25,803 bases of DNA from an uncultured Clostridia bacterium (GCA_934613185.1 CAKTSO010000011.1:1-25803), one strand, 5' to 3'. Shown: positions 14,384-22,757, numbered from the stretch's first letter. Notes: generated by a model not told the origin, from the sequence alone. A program made the numbers and translations.

Positions 14384-15472
14384 ATGAGCGAAGAAAAACC
14401 ACGTCGCGGCAAGATCGTTTCGATCCTGAACCGCATTTTCATCGACGGTCTGGCCGGCATGGCGCTTGGGCTGTTTGCGACGCTGATCGTCGGGACGATC
14501 CTCGACACGATCGGCTCGCTTCTGCCCGAAAGCGTCGGACATTGGCTTTCCATGATCGCGGGGCTGTGCAAGGCATTCACCGGCGCGGGCATCGGCGTCG
14601 GCGTGGCGTATAAATTAAAGGAATCGCCGCTTGTCACGCTGTCGTGCGCGGCGGTCGGCATGATCGGCGCGTTCGCCTCGAAACTTCTGGCCGGAACGGC
14701 ATGGGAACCCGGCGTCGTGACGCTCGCCGGACCGGGAGAGCCGCTCGGCGCGTTCGTGGCGGTCATCGCCGCGATCGAGTGCGGCCGCCTGATCGCCGGG
14801 AAGACGAAGCTCGACATTCTGCTCGTGCCCGTGTTCAGCGTGCTGCCCGGGGCGGCGGTCGGCCTTCTCGTCGGCCCGCCGATCTCGAAGATGATGACGG
14901 CGCTGGGCGAATTCATCAACTGGGGCACGCAGTGTCAGCCGATTTTGATGGGCGTGATCGTCTCCGCCGTCATCGGCGTGTGCCTGACGCTGCCGATCAG
15001 CTCGGCCGCGCTCTGCATCATCTTGGGGCTGGACGGCATCGCGGGCGGTGCGGCGGTCGTCGGCTGCTGCGCGCAGATGGTCGGCTTCGCCGTCGCAAGC
15101 TATCGTGAAAACAAAATCGGCGGTCTCGTCGCGCAGGGCGTCGGCACATCGATGCTGCAAATGCCCAACATCGTTAAAAATCCGCGCATCTGGATCCCGC
15201 CGACGCTCGCCGCCGCCATTTTGGGGCCGATCTCCACGCGCGTCCTCGGGATGGTCTGCGGCCCCAGCGGCGCGGGCATGGGCACGAGCGGCCTCGTCGG
15301 GCAGATCGTCACCTATCAGTCGATGACGGCGGCGGGCTTTTCTCCCGCGGTCACGCTGATCGAAATGGCCGTGATGCACTTCATCGCCCCCGCCGTGCTG
15401 ACCCTCGCCTTCAGCGAACTTCTGCGCAAAAAAGGCTGGATCAAATTCGGCGATATGAAGCTGGACGTGTAA
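14384..15472 (+). CDS. PfoR-like / PTS_EIIC_2-family membrane protein
   Basis: This roughly 362-aa very hydrophobic protein has about nine or ten membrane segments. Its sequence (for example DGLAGMALGLFATLIVGTIL, GLLVGPPISKMM and MGTSGLVGQIVTYQSM) fits the PTS_EIIC_2 family, also called putative toxin regulator PfoR. No EIIA or EIIB partner is nearby, so sugar phosphotransfer is not supported; these proteins are orphan transporters of unknown substrate. The start is uncertain: GTG at 14375 (four bases after AAGGGG) is in the same frame and adds three residues. It is transcribed away from the cad-like operon and ends at a strong terminator. Confidence 0.82.
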   Translation: MSEEKPRRGKIVSILNRIFIDGLAGMALGLFATLIVGTILDTIGSLLPESVGHWLSMIAGLCKAFTGAGIGVGVAYKLKESPLVTLSCAAVGMIGAFASKLLAGTAWEPGVVTLAGPGEPLGAFVAVIAAIECGRLIAGKTKLDILLVPVFSVLPGAAVGLLVGPPISKMMTALGEFINWGTQCQPILMGVIVSAVIGVCLTLPISSAALCIILGLDGIAGGAAVVGCCAQMVGFAVASYRENKIGGLVAQGVGTSMLQMPNIVKNPRIWIPPTLAAAILGPISTRVLGMVCGPSGAGMGTSGLVGQIVTYQSMTAAGFSPAVTLIEMAVMHFIAPAVLTLAFSELLRKKGWIKFGDMKLDV

Positions 15473-15481
15473 CCGTACAAC

Positions 15482-15512
15482 AAAAAAGCGATGCCGACGG
15501 CATCGCTTTTTT
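15482..15512. terminator. Bidirectional intrinsic terminator
   Basis: Arms 15482-15495 and 15499-15512 are perfectly complementary over 14 bp (core GCGATGCC), with a GAC loop and A/T runs on both sides. It serves the PfoR-like gene (+) and the convergent zinc-ribbon gene (-). Confidence 0.93.
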
Positions 15513-15538
15513 TGCTTCTCCGTTTTTATTTCACGGTT

Positions 15539-16153
15539 TCACTCCACCGCTTTTCCGCACTGCGGGCAGAAGCGGCTGCCGGGGGAAAGCGGCGCGCCGC
15601 AGCCTTTGCAGACCGGCTTTTCTTCCAGTTTTGCGCCGCAAAGATTGCAAAAGCGACTTCCCGCGGCAAGTTCCGCGCCGCATGCGGGGCAGATCGTCTT
15701 CGCGGCGGGCGCGGTCGCCACGGGCGCGGCGGCGAAGGGCTGCGCAGCGGGCTGCGCGCCGCCCGACATCAGGCAGTTTTCGATCACACGGAAGATCTCG
15801 TCGGGCAGTTTTTTCTGTTTGTAAGCGCCGATGCCCGCCGTGACGGCCAGCGGCCAGAACAGCACCAGCCCCGCGACGCCCGCGCCGATCTTATCCGACC
15901 ACTCGCCCGCGCCGATCGTGACGTTCAGCGTGTCGCCCGAAAGCGTCATCTGCACGGTCGTGGCAAGGCGCATTCCGGTGACGGTCTTCCAGCCGTCCTT
16001 TTCCTGGCGGCATTGCAGCACATACCCGTCGCCCGTCTGCGCGCCCTGCACCTGAAGGTTCTGCGAGGAGCGAAGATGCGACTCCACCGCCTGCGCAACC
16101 GTCTCCACCGACATGCCCTGCGGCATTTTAAATACTCTTGTCTCGTTTGCCAT
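15539..16153 (-). CDS. Zinc-ribbon protein with one membrane segment
   Basis: This is a 204-aa protein. Residues 1-85 form a soluble domain with beta-rich pattern, 87-110 is a hydrophobic stretch (IGAGVAGLVLFWPLAVTAGIG), and the C-terminus is a double zinc ribbon with four CxxC pairs: CPAC, CNLC, CKGC and CPQC. An Ala/Pro-rich linker joins the two halves. Proteins of this build are common in Clostridia and have no assigned function. The ATG at 16153 was preferred because GGAGG lies ten bases before it, while the ATG at 16162 has only one base of spacing. It follows a small lipoprotein gene by 18 bases and may be co-transcribed with it. Confidence 0.85.
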   Translation of the reverse strand: MANETRVFKMPQGMSVETVAQAVESHLRSSQNLQVQGAQTGDGYVLQCRQEKDGWKTVTGMRLATTVQMTLSGDTLNVTIGAGEWSDKIGAGVAGLVLFWPLAVTAGIGAYKQKKLPDEIFRVIENCLMSGGAQPAAQPFAAAPVATAPAAKTICPACGAELAAGSRFCNLCGAKLEEKPVCKGCGAPLSPGSRFCPQCGKAVE

Positions 16154-16171
16154 AGCTTTCATCCCTCCGAA

Positions 16172-16573
16172 TTATTGCTGTTCCCGCGTCCAGTCCCACA
16201 GCGCCTGCGCGCCGTCGACGACGTAAAGATCGTCGCCCACGTCCAGATTTCGGCCGTTGAAGCTCAAGACGACATCCCTTCCGTCCTTCATCTCCATTCG
16301 AAAAAAATCGTCGGAATCCGTCGCCCAAAGGTCGGTCTTTTCTTTGATTTTGATTTGCCCGAGCGCCTCGACGAACGCCGCGATCGCTTCGGGATCGTCC
16401 GTCTCCGTTTCCTCGTGCGTTTCGTGATTTCGGATATGGATCACGCGCGCGACGTTCTTTGCGTCGATCGTCACGCCCAAAACATCGGCGGGCGTCTTTC
16501 CGCGCAGGGCGTTTTTGCCGCAGCCGCAGAGCATCAGAACCAGCGCCGCCAAAACGCAGAGCGTCTTTTTCAT
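16172..16573 (-). CDS. Small lipoprotein of unknown function
   Basis: This 133-aa protein starts with a signal peptide, MKKTLCVLAALVLML, and a lipobox-like LCGC. The mature part is polar with an acidic, glutamate/threonine-rich stretch (HETHEETETDDPE) and a C-terminal region rich in Asp (NLDVGDDLYVVDG), compatible with a small beta-rich extracellular domain. No family is recognised. AAAGGAGG precedes the ATG at 16573. A TATAAT sits at 16616-16611 (- strand), but I find no good -35 box with it. Confidence 0.75.
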   Translation of the reverse strand: MKKTLCVLAALVLMLCGCGKNALRGKTPADVLGVTIDAKNVARVIHIRNHETHEETETDDPEAIAAFVEALGQIKIKEKTDLWATDSDDFFRMEMKDGRDVVLSFNGRNLDVGDDLYVVDGAQALWDWTREQQ

Positions 16574-16677
16574 GGAGCGTCCTCCTTTAAAAATCGGTTT
16601 TATTTCTTTTATTATAACAGTTCGGCTGCGGCGTGTATTTTTGTGTTTCCGAAGCGGCACTGTCTGTCCGGTAACGG

Positions 16678-16706
16678 TTGCGCGGGCCTGCCATGTTCCG
16701 TATAAT
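16678..16706 (+). promoter_or_regulatory. Promoter of the double-HTH regulator gene
   Basis: TTGCGC (16678-16683), a 17-base spacer and a perfect TATAAT (16701-16706), followed about 34 bases later by the GTG start with GGGAGG. The opposite-strand TATAAT of the lipoprotein gene is about 85 bases away, so this is a divergent control region. Confidence 0.7.
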
Positions 16707-16740
16707 AGATACAATCGGAATGCATGGGAGGTCGAATGTC

Positions 16741-18483
16741 GTGCCCTTTTATCGGATTTTAAACGAGATCATGGAAGAGCTGCACTGTTCCGCGCGGAAT
16801 CTTGCCGCCAAAAGCGGGCTTTCCGCCGCCGCGGTCAGCCGTTATCGCCGCGGCGAACGCGTGCCCGCGCCGGACACGGACGCGTTTGCCGCGCTGTCCC
16901 GCGCGCTTTGCGCCATCGCACAGGAGCAGGGAAAAGCCGACTTTGCCGCGCAGATCGAGCCAAAATTAAAAAGCGCGGACGATATGCCGGTTTCCGTCGA
17001 TTTCACCGCCTTTCGGCTGCAATTTTCCGCGCTTTTATCGGCGTTTTCGATCAGTCTTTCCGAGCTTTCCCGCGCGCTGAACTTCGATGCTTCCTATCTT
17101 TCCAGAATCAAAAACGGACAGCGGCAGCCGTCCGACCTGCTCGCGCTGTGCCGAAAACTGTCGCAGTATTTTGCAAAGCGGCTTTCCGCTCCCGAGGATC
17201 GCGCGCGTCTTGCCGCGTGGCTGGAATGCGAGGAAAGCGACCTCATCTCGGAGGAACAGGCGGCACAGAAGTTGTTCGATGCGCTTTCGCACGCCCCCGC
17301 GCCCGCCGAAGGGCCGAGCGGCAACTTTTTGTCCAAGCTCAACGATTTCGATTTGAACGAATACATCCGTGCCATCCGTTTCGACGAATTGAAGGTGCCG
17401 AACGTTCCCGCCGTGGCGACGATGCTGCCCGTCAACCGCACGGCGCGGAATCTGCGCCAGATGATGGACGTCGAGCTGGACTTTTTGAAGATGACCGTGC
17501 TGTCGCGCTCCAACGAAGACGTCATCATGTACAGCGACATGTCGATGGAGGAAATGGCACGCGATCCCGAATTCCCGAAAAAATGGATGTTCGGCATGGC
17601 AATGATGTTAAAGCGCGGGCTGCACCTGCACCAGATTCACTGCCTCGGGCGCGGATTTGACGAAATGATGCTCGGGCTGGAGAGCTTCATCCCGATGTAT
17701 ATGACGGGGCAGATCTCGCCGTATTATTTGAAAAATCAATCGACCGCGCCGTTCCATCATTTTTTGAAGGTCAGCGGCACGGCGGCGCTTTCGGGCGAGG
17801 CGATCGTCGGGCATCACGCACAGGGACGTTATTTCCTCACGAACAACCGCGAGGAGGTCGCCTATTATCGCGCACGCGCCGAGGCGCTTTTGTCCTGTGC
17901 GTCGCCGCTGATGGAGATCTTCCGCGAGGATTCGGCGGAGACGTTCCGCAAGTTTTTGCAGGCCGACGCCGCAGTTCCGGGCGTGCGGCGGCGCGTGCTG
18001 TCATCACCGCCGCTGTTTACGGCGGACGAATCGCTCCTTCGTGAAATCTTTCGGGACAACGGCATTTCCGACGCCGACTGCGAACGTGCGATTGCGTTCG
18101 CCGCACAGCAGCGCCGCCGCGTCGAATCGATCCTCGAACACAGCAAAATCACCGACGAGATCCCCGCGCTCGACGAAGAAAGCTTCGCCGAATATCCGAT
18201 GGCACTGGAATTGCCGCAGCTTTTTCTCGAGCGGGACGTGTTCTGCTCGTTCGAACAATACAGCCGGCATCTTGCTCTGACGCGCGCGTTTGCGGCCGCG
18301 CACGAAACGTATCATCTGCAGCCGCTCGCCCGCCCCGTGTTCTGCAATTTGCAGATCACCATGCGCGAGGGCGCCTGGGCGCTCGTCAGCAAGAGCAAAG
18401 CCCCGTCGATCCATTTTCTCATCCGTCACCCCAAAATGTGCGAAGCGATCGAAAATATGGTCCCGCCGATCGTGGAGGAGTAA
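16741..18483 (+). CDS. Large regulator with two HTH domains and an unassigned C-terminal domain
   Basis: This 580-aa protein starts at GTG 16741 (GGGAGG nine bases upstream). Residues about 3-45 form an XRE-type HTH (ARNLAAKSGLSAAAVSRYRRG), and about 90-140 a second HTH (SLSELSRALNFDASYLSRIK with KNGQRQPS). The remaining 430 residues contain conserved-looking stretches: HLHQIHCLGRGFDEMMLGLE (about 296-315), MYMTGQISPYYLK (about 320-332) and SGEAIVGHHAQGRY (about 352-365). I recognise this as a type of long regulator seen in gut Clostridia but know no function; an effector-binding domain is likely. It stands alone, divergent from the lipoprotein gene, with no obvious target nearby. Confidence 0.85.
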   Translation: MPFYRILNEIMEELHCSARNLAAKSGLSAAAVSRYRRGERVPAPDTDAFAALSRALCAIAQEQGKADFAAQIEPKLKSADDMPVSVDFTAFRLQFSALLSAFSISLSELSRALNFDASYLSRIKNGQRQPSDLLALCRKLSQYFAKRLSAPEDRARLAAWLECEESDLISEEQAAQKLFDALSHAPAPAEGPSGNFLSKLNDFDLNEYIRAIRFDELKVPNVPAVATMLPVNRTARNLRQMMDVELDFLKMTVLSRSNEDVIMYSDMSMEEMARDPEFPKKWMFGMAMMLKRGLHLHQIHCLGRGFDEMMLGLESFIPMYMTGQISPYYLKNQSTAPFHHFLKVSGTAALSGEAIVGHHAQGRYFLTNNREEVAYYRARAEALLSCASPLMEIFREDSAETFRKFLQADAAVPGVRRRVLSSPPLFTADESLLREIFRDNGISDADCERAIAFAAQQRRRVESILEHSKITDEIPALDEESFAEYPMALELPQLFLERDVFCSFEQYSRHLALTRAFAAAHETYHLQPLARPVFCNLQITMREGAWALVSKSKAPSIHFLIRHPKMCEAIENMVPPIVEE

Positions 18484-18498
18484 GGGGTTCGAATCCCC
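18484..18498 (+). other. tRNA T-arm-like sequence (possible tRNA 3' remnant)
   Basis: GGGGTTCGAATCCCC directly follows the stop codon of the double-HTH gene. It has the exact form of a tRNA T stem-loop (four-bp stem, TTCGAAT loop). No acceptor, D or anticodon arm can be found in the 90 bases upstream, which are coding, so it is not an intact tRNA. It may be a tRNA fragment left by integration, or chance. Confidence 0.4.
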
Positions 18499-18511
18499 GA
18501 TTCAAAAAAAC

Positions 18512-18554
18512 AAAAGCGGTCCTGCGGCATACCAACCGCCGCAGGGCCGCTTTT
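18512..18554. terminator. Bidirectional intrinsic terminator
   Basis: Arms 18512-18528 and 18538-18554 pair over 17 bp with one G-T wobble (core GCGGTCCTGCGGC), with a nine-base loop and A/T runs on both flanks. It closes the double-HTH gene on the + strand and the ABC transporter operon on the - strand. Confidence 0.92.
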
Positions 18555-18576
18555 TTGATGGAAGGACAGAGGATGC

Positions 18577-18608
18577 GTCCGCGGCGAACGAGGATTTTCG
18601 CCGCGGAC
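18577..18608. other. Perfect 12-bp hairpin downstream of the binding-protein gene
   Basis: Arms 18577-18588 and 18597-18608 (GTCCGCGGCGAA) are exact complements with an eight-base loop. No T-run follows on either strand, so it is not a classical terminator. It lies between the substrate-binding gene stop and the shared terminator and could protect the 3' end of the transporter mRNA. Confidence 0.6.
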
Positions 18609-18641
18609 AATGTGTACCCGCCACTATCGCTTATCGCCGCG

Positions 18642-19685
18642 TTATTCGACCGCGTCGTAGAAATACTGATTTATTTCGGGATTTTCCAGATCGTCGTAGT
18701 AGGCGATGCAGGGTTCCAGATACGTGTACTGTTCCGGCTGCGTGCCGCGCGTCAGATATTCGATCATGTACGTCGCCGCCGTATAACCGATCAGATACGG
18801 CTTCTGCACGATCAGCGCGTCAACCTCTTTATTGCGCAGCGCCTCAACCTGGCCCTGCCCCGCGTCGAAGCAGACCAGCGGCAGATCGACGTCGTCCGAG
18901 GACAGCGCGTTGATAACGCCTTGCGAGGAGAACAGATTTCCGCCGAAGAAGCCCGCCGTGTCGGGGAAGGTCAAAAGGATGCTCGACGTCTGAGACGCCG
19001 CGGTGGACGGATCGTTGTTGCACCACTGCTCCGAAACGACAGTGTAGCCGAGCTTTTGAATTTCGTCGCGCCAGCCGGACAGGCGCTTGACGTTCGTGTC
19101 GGAAGACGGATTGGAGCTGATCGCCGCGACTTTATGCGAATCCGAGCCGGACGCCTGAATGAGCTCGTCCAGCGCGTCGGCCGCAAGCTTGCCGCCCGCG
19201 TAATTGTCGCTGGTGACGTGCGCCAAAAAGACGCTCTCGTCGGTGAAGGCGATGTCCATCGTGATCACGGGAATGTCGTATTTATCGATCGCCTCGGTCA
19301 CGGGCTGGAGCATATTGTCGCCGCCGCAGGGGATGATCAAAAGGCCGTCAGCCTCCGAGCCGTTGAGCATGGATTCCAAAACGGGCGTCTGGAGCGTGTA
19401 GTCGGACGTGGACGGCCCCTGATAGACGAGATTCACGCCGTATTCGTCGCACGCGTCCTGCACGCCGCGCAGGATGGTGATCGGGAACGCGTCGGACATG
19501 TTGTTGATGCAGAATGCGATCGTCAGATCGGATGCATCAACCTCGGGCGTATCTTTTTGCACGTCGACCGACGCCGCGGGAGCCGCCGCTTCGGACGCAT
19601 CCGGCGCGGGCGTTTCGTTTCCGCATGCGAAAAGCGCGAATACAAGGACGAGGGAAAGAAGGATGGCTGCAAGTTTCCGATACAT
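18642..19685 (-). CDS. Sugar-type ABC transporter substrate-binding lipoprotein
   Basis: This 347-aa protein begins with a lipoprotein signal (MYRKLAAILLSLVLVFALFAC) and an Ala/Pro/Glu-rich linker, then a periplasmic-binding-protein fold of the RbsB/LacI-like type: LTIAFCINNMSDAFPITILRG, GLLIIPCGGDN, VTSDNYAGGKLA, and LPLVCFDAGQGQVEAL. Such proteins usually bind a pentose, hexose or polyol outside the membrane; the substrate cannot be told from sequence here. AGGAGG precedes the ATG by seven bases. It is the third gene of the transporter operon, 61 bases after the permease gene. Confidence 0.92.
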   Translation of the reverse strand: MYRKLAAILLSLVLVFALFACGNETPAPDASEAAAPAASVDVQKDTPEVDASDLTIAFCINNMSDAFPITILRGVQDACDEYGVNLVYQGPSTSDYTLQTPVLESMLNGSEADGLLIIPCGGDNMLQPVTEAIDKYDIPVITMDIAFTDESVFLAHVTSDNYAGGKLAADALDELIQASGSDSHKVAAISSNPSSDTNVKRLSGWRDEIQKLGYTVVSEQWCNNDPSTAASQTSSILLTFPDTAGFFGGNLFSSQGVINALSSDDVDLPLVCFDAGQGQVEALRNKEVDALIVQKPYLIGYTAATYMIEYLTRGTQPEQYTYLEPCIAYYDDLENPEINQYFYDAVE

Positions 19686-19746
19686 TTTGGTTCCTCCTTA
19701 CGGATCTTTGCGTCTTTAAGAAAAACGGTCTATCTTAGCCGGCGCG

Positions 19747-20784
19747 TCAGGCAAGACGGGAGCGGCTGGAATACTGATCCATATACACCGAGATGACGAT
19801 GATGACGCCGACGGCAACCTGCTGCCAATAGCTTTGCACATTGATCAAAACAAGGCCGGTCAGCAGGACGGAGATGATCAGCGCGCCGATCAAAATGCCC
19901 TCCGCGCGGCCCGTGCCGCCTTTGGAGCTGACGCCGCCGATGGCCGCCGCCGCGACCGCCGTCAGCTGCGTCGTCTGGCCGGTCAGCGGGTTCGCCGAGC
20001 AGTAGCGCATCATCAAAAGCACGCCGGACAGCGCGCCGAGCACGCCCGCGATGGTGTAGAGCTTGATGATCTGCCCGTCGGCATTCACGCCCGAACGCTG
20101 GAGCGCGTCGCGATTGCTGCCGACGGCGTAGGTGTATTGGCCAAAGCGCGTGAAGCGCAGGACGAAGACGAAGATCAGGACCACGAGCCAGCTGATCATC
20201 ATGTTCATCGTCGCGAATCCAAACAGTTTATAGTTGGCGATCTCCTTCATGACTGCGGGGAGGCTGACGACCTCCGTGCCGCCGGAAATGACGAGTGCAA
20301 GTCCTTTGCAGACGCTCATCGTGCCGATCGTGGCCAAAAACGGCGAAAGCTTCAGCTTTGTCACGAGCACGCCGTTGAGCGCGCCGCAGGCGACGCCGAT
20401 CAAAAGCCCGATCGCGACGCCGATCAAAATCGACGGGCCGTCGCCGAGAGCGACACAGGTGTTTTTGATGAACACCGCGGCACTGACGCCGACCAGGCCG
20501 GACAGGCAGCCGATGGAAAGATCGATGCAGCCCGCCATCATCACAAGCCCTTCGCCGATGCCCAGCAAAATGATTTCCGTCATGTACGCAAGCGTGCTCT
20601 GCCAGTAGGCGGCGGTGAAAATGCGCCCCTGAAACAGCGAGAACACGATCACGATCATGACCAAAATTGCCAAAGACCAGACCTTGCCGATTTTTTCAAA
20701 CGCCCGTGCGCGGCGGACGCTGCGCGCCATTTTCAATTCGTGCACGCGGATCTGTTCTTCCAGTTTGTGTTGATTGTCCTGCAT
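19747..20784 (-). CDS. Sugar-type ABC transporter permease (RbsC family)
   Basis: This 345-aa permease has a long charged N-terminus (about 35 residues) followed by eight to ten hydrophobic segments. GLVMMAGCIDLSIGCLSGLVG and the cytoplasmic coupling region AAAIGGVSSKGGTGRAEGI are characteristic of the BPD_transp_2 (RbsC/XylH) family. It would form the channel as a dimer. The ATG at 20784 has AGGAGG nine bases upstream and lies four bases after the ATPase stop, so the genes are coupled; the open frame before it is out-of-phase ATPase sequence. Confidence 0.94.
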   Translation of the reverse strand: MQDNQHKLEEQIRVHELKMARSVRRARAFEKIGKVWSLAILVMIVIVFSLFQGRIFTAAYWQSTLAYMTEIILLGIGEGLVMMAGCIDLSIGCLSGLVGVSAAVFIKNTCVALGDGPSILIGVAIGLLIGVACGALNGVLVTKLKLSPFLATIGTMSVCKGLALVISGGTEVVSLPAVMKEIANYKLFGFATMNMMISWLVVLIFVFVLRFTRFGQYTYAVGSNRDALQRSGVNADGQIIKLYTIAGVLGALSGVLLMMRYCSANPLTGQTTQLTAVAAAAIGGVSSKGGTGRAEGILIGALIISVLLTGLVLINVQSYWQQVAVGVIIVISVYMDQYSSRSRLA

Positions 20785-20788
20785 CGCG

Positions 20789-21571
20789 TTACGCCTCCTG
20801 CGCGTCGGTCGTGCCGTCGAGAGTCCGGGAGCCGGTGATCCATGCCACAAGATCGTCGAGCGTGATGTCGTCGCGGTTCAGCGTCGTGATCGTGTTCCCG
20901 AGCCGGAACACCGTCATGCGATCACACACGTCCATGACATAGGGCAGCGTGTGGCTGATGAGAATCACGGAAATGCCCTCCGCGGCGATCTCCCGAATGA
21001 GCTGCAAAACCTTTTCCGACTCCTCCACGCCGAGTGCGTTCGTCGGCTCGTCCAAAATCACGATCTTGCTGCCCCAGGCGATGGCCTTGCCGATGGCCAC
21101 GGCCTGCCGCTGGCCGCCCGACAGCGTGCCGACGGGCTGTTTGACCGATTTGATCGTGATCTTCAATCGATCGAGAACTTCCTGCGTGCGGCGCGCCATC
21201 TCTTTTTTGTCAAGAATTTTGAAAAGATGTCCGAAGAAGCCGGGTTTGATCAGTTCGCGCCCAAGGAAGATGTTGCCCACCACATCCAGATGCGGTGCAA
21301 GGGACAGGTCCTGATACACGGTCTCGATGCCGCTGTCGATCGCGTCGCGCGGACTGTCGAAATCGACCAGTTCGTCTTCCAGATAAAGATATCCCTTGCT
21401 CGCCTTGTGCGCGCCGGAAAGGATCTTGATGAACGTGGACTTGCCCGCGCCGTTGTCGCCGACGATGCCGACGACCTCTCCCGGCTTGATGTTGAAATTC
21501 ACGTTCTGGAGCGCCACGATGGAACCGTAGTTCTTGCCGACGGACTGCGTTTGCAGAATGTACTCGCCCAT
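20789..21571 (-). CDS. Sugar-type ABC transporter ATP-binding protein, single domain
   Basis: This 260-aa ATPase has Walker A GDNGAGKST (38-46), Q-loop TVYQDLSLAPHLDV, signature LSGGQRQAVAIGKA (about 150) and Walker B IVILDEPTNALG (about 170). Sequence details, such as AGKSTFIKILSGAHKASKG and a full D-loop, match the N-terminal half of RbsA/XylG-type sugar importers. RbsA usually has two ATPase domains and about 500 aa; this one has a single domain, so it would act as a homodimer. AGGAGG is twelve bases before the ATG, a little far. The open frame runs far upstream but without recognisable sequence. Confidence 0.94.
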   Translation of the reverse strand: MGEYILQTQSVGKNYGSIVALQNVNFNIKPGEVVGIVGDNGAGKSTFIKILSGAHKASKGYLYLEDELVDFDSPRDAIDSGIETVYQDLSLAPHLDVVGNIFLGRELIKPGFFGHLFKILDKKEMARRTQEVLDRLKITIKSVKQPVGTLSGGQRQAVAIGKAIAWGSKIVILDEPTNALGVEESEKVLQLIREIAAEGISVILISHTLPYVMDVCDRMTVFRLGNTITTLNRDDITLDDLVAWITGSRTLDGTTDAQEA

Positions 21572-21756
21572 GCGTTCGTTCTGCCTCCTGTTCTGCTTTG
21601 GTCTTAAAAATCGTTTTGATTGTCGGTTCGTTATAAAAAAGCGGGATCGTTGTCTTGATCGTTGGCAAAATAAGTCGGAAAGTCCTGAAAAAAACGTTTT
21701 CTTGTTTCGCCGCGCCGCCCGATGCTTCGTTTTTTTCGGCGCGCGTTTTTCTTTTT

Positions 21757-22608
21757 TCAGTAGCGCAGGCTGCTTTTTCGCAACGCGCGGTAGGCTGTCA
21801 GGTTTTGTCGTTCTTCCTGCGGCAGAAGGGCGTAGATCGCCATAAAAATGCAGTCTGCCGTCATCATGAAAAGAGGCGTCGTGTAAGAAAATTCGTTCGC
21901 GCGGGGCGTTTGCCCCGAAACCAGAAGGATTGTGTCCGCGCATTTTGCCGCGGGCGAATCCGCGTTCGCGGTCACGGCAATCGCCGCCGCGCCGTTTTGT
22001 TTGGCAAGCCGCGCGCTCAAAAGCGCCGTGCGCGTGCGGCCGGACATGGAAAAGAGCAATAAAACGTCTTGTTTTTTCATCAGCGACGCGTGAACGCATG
22101 CGTCGGTCGGATCCGTGCAGCAGCTCACCAGCCGCCCGAGGCTTTGCAGCCGCGCGCTCATCGATTCCGCCGCGATCGCGGAAGCGCCCTGCGCGGCGAT
22201 CACGATTCGTTCGGCGTTCAAAAGCCGCCGCGCCGCGTCATCCAGCGCCCGCGCATCCAGCGTTTCCAGCGACGCTTCGATCGCGCGGATGTTCGCCTGC
22301 GCCGCCGCTTGGCAGATCTCCCAGGCTTTCGTGTTCTGCGCCGGTTCCCTCTGCGCGCCGATCTTTGCGGGCGATTCCCGCAGCGCATTTCGAAACGAAG
22401 AAAAGCCGTCGAAGCCGAGCTGCCGCGCCAGTCGAACCACCGTCGATTCGCTCACGCCGATGCATTGCGCCGCGCGCCTCAGACTCATTTTTGCCGAGAC
22501 CGAACACGGCGTCTGCGCGTAAAACTGCGCAGCTTTCTGCGTCGCGCCCGCCAGAGAATAGGACAGGACGCGAAGACGCAGCATCAAATCGTTTGTTTCC
22601 AGCGGCAT
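21757..22608 (-). CDS. RpiR-family transcriptional regulator (HTH + SIS), upstream of the ABC operon
   Basis: This 283-aa protein has an N-terminal HTH_6 domain (RRAAQCIGVSESTVVRLARQ, about 45-65, then LGFDGFSSFRNALRE) and a SIS sugar-phosphate-binding domain with intact loop LFSMSGRTRT (about 180). RpiR proteins control sugar catabolic and transport genes in response to phosphorylated sugars. Position and orientation, 185 bases upstream of the ATPase gene on the same strand, suggest it governs the importer. The ATG at 22608 has GGAGGG only one base away; the ATG at 22584 (Met-9) is an alternative. Confidence 0.9.
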   Translation of the reverse strand: MPLETNDLMLRLRVLSYSLAGATQKAAQFYAQTPCSVSAKMSLRRAAQCIGVSESTVVRLARQLGFDGFSSFRNALRESPAKIGAQREPAQNTKAWEICQAAAQANIRAIEASLETLDARALDDAARRLLNAERIVIAAQGASAIAAESMSARLQSLGRLVSCCTDPTDACVHASLMKKQDVLLLFSMSGRTRTALLSARLAKQNGAAAIAVTANADSPAAKCADTILLVSGQTPRANEFSYTTPLFMMTADCIFMAIYALLPQEERQNLTAYRALRKSSLRY

Positions 22609-22697
22609 CCCTCCGTTTCTGTCCGCCCGGAAAACCGTGTTTCCCTTTTTTCGGGACAATGCCTGCGGCGCTTTCCGAAAACACCGCAAATGTGTTT

Positions 22698-22757
22698 TTT
22701 GTGTCACACAAATAACTTGTTGTCTGTATGATAATCGCACCAAAGTCGTCATGTCAA
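22698..22757 (-). promoter_or_regulatory. Promoter of the first RpiR gene with downstream palindrome
   Basis: On the - strand TTGACA (22757-22752) and TATCAT (22733-22728) are 18 bases apart. A perfect odd palindrome TTTGTGTCACACAAA (22698-22712) lies about 15 bases past the -10, in the early transcribed region, and could be an operator for the RpiR protein (inference). About 90 bases of leader separate it from the start codon. Confidence 0.65.

Noticed and set aside
18410..18500. Complete tRNA gene
   Set aside because: Only a T-arm-like sequence is present; no matching acceptor, D or anticodon stems, and the upstream bases are coding.
19834..20838. Long + strand open frame opposite the permease
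   Set aside because: Antisense shadow of an RbsC-type permease, with no ribosome binding site and shadow-like composition.
21690..21712. Catabolite-repression (cre-like) site before the ABC operon
   Set aside because: AAAACGTTTT lies there, but the outer positions of the cre consensus do not fit and T/A runs make chance likely.
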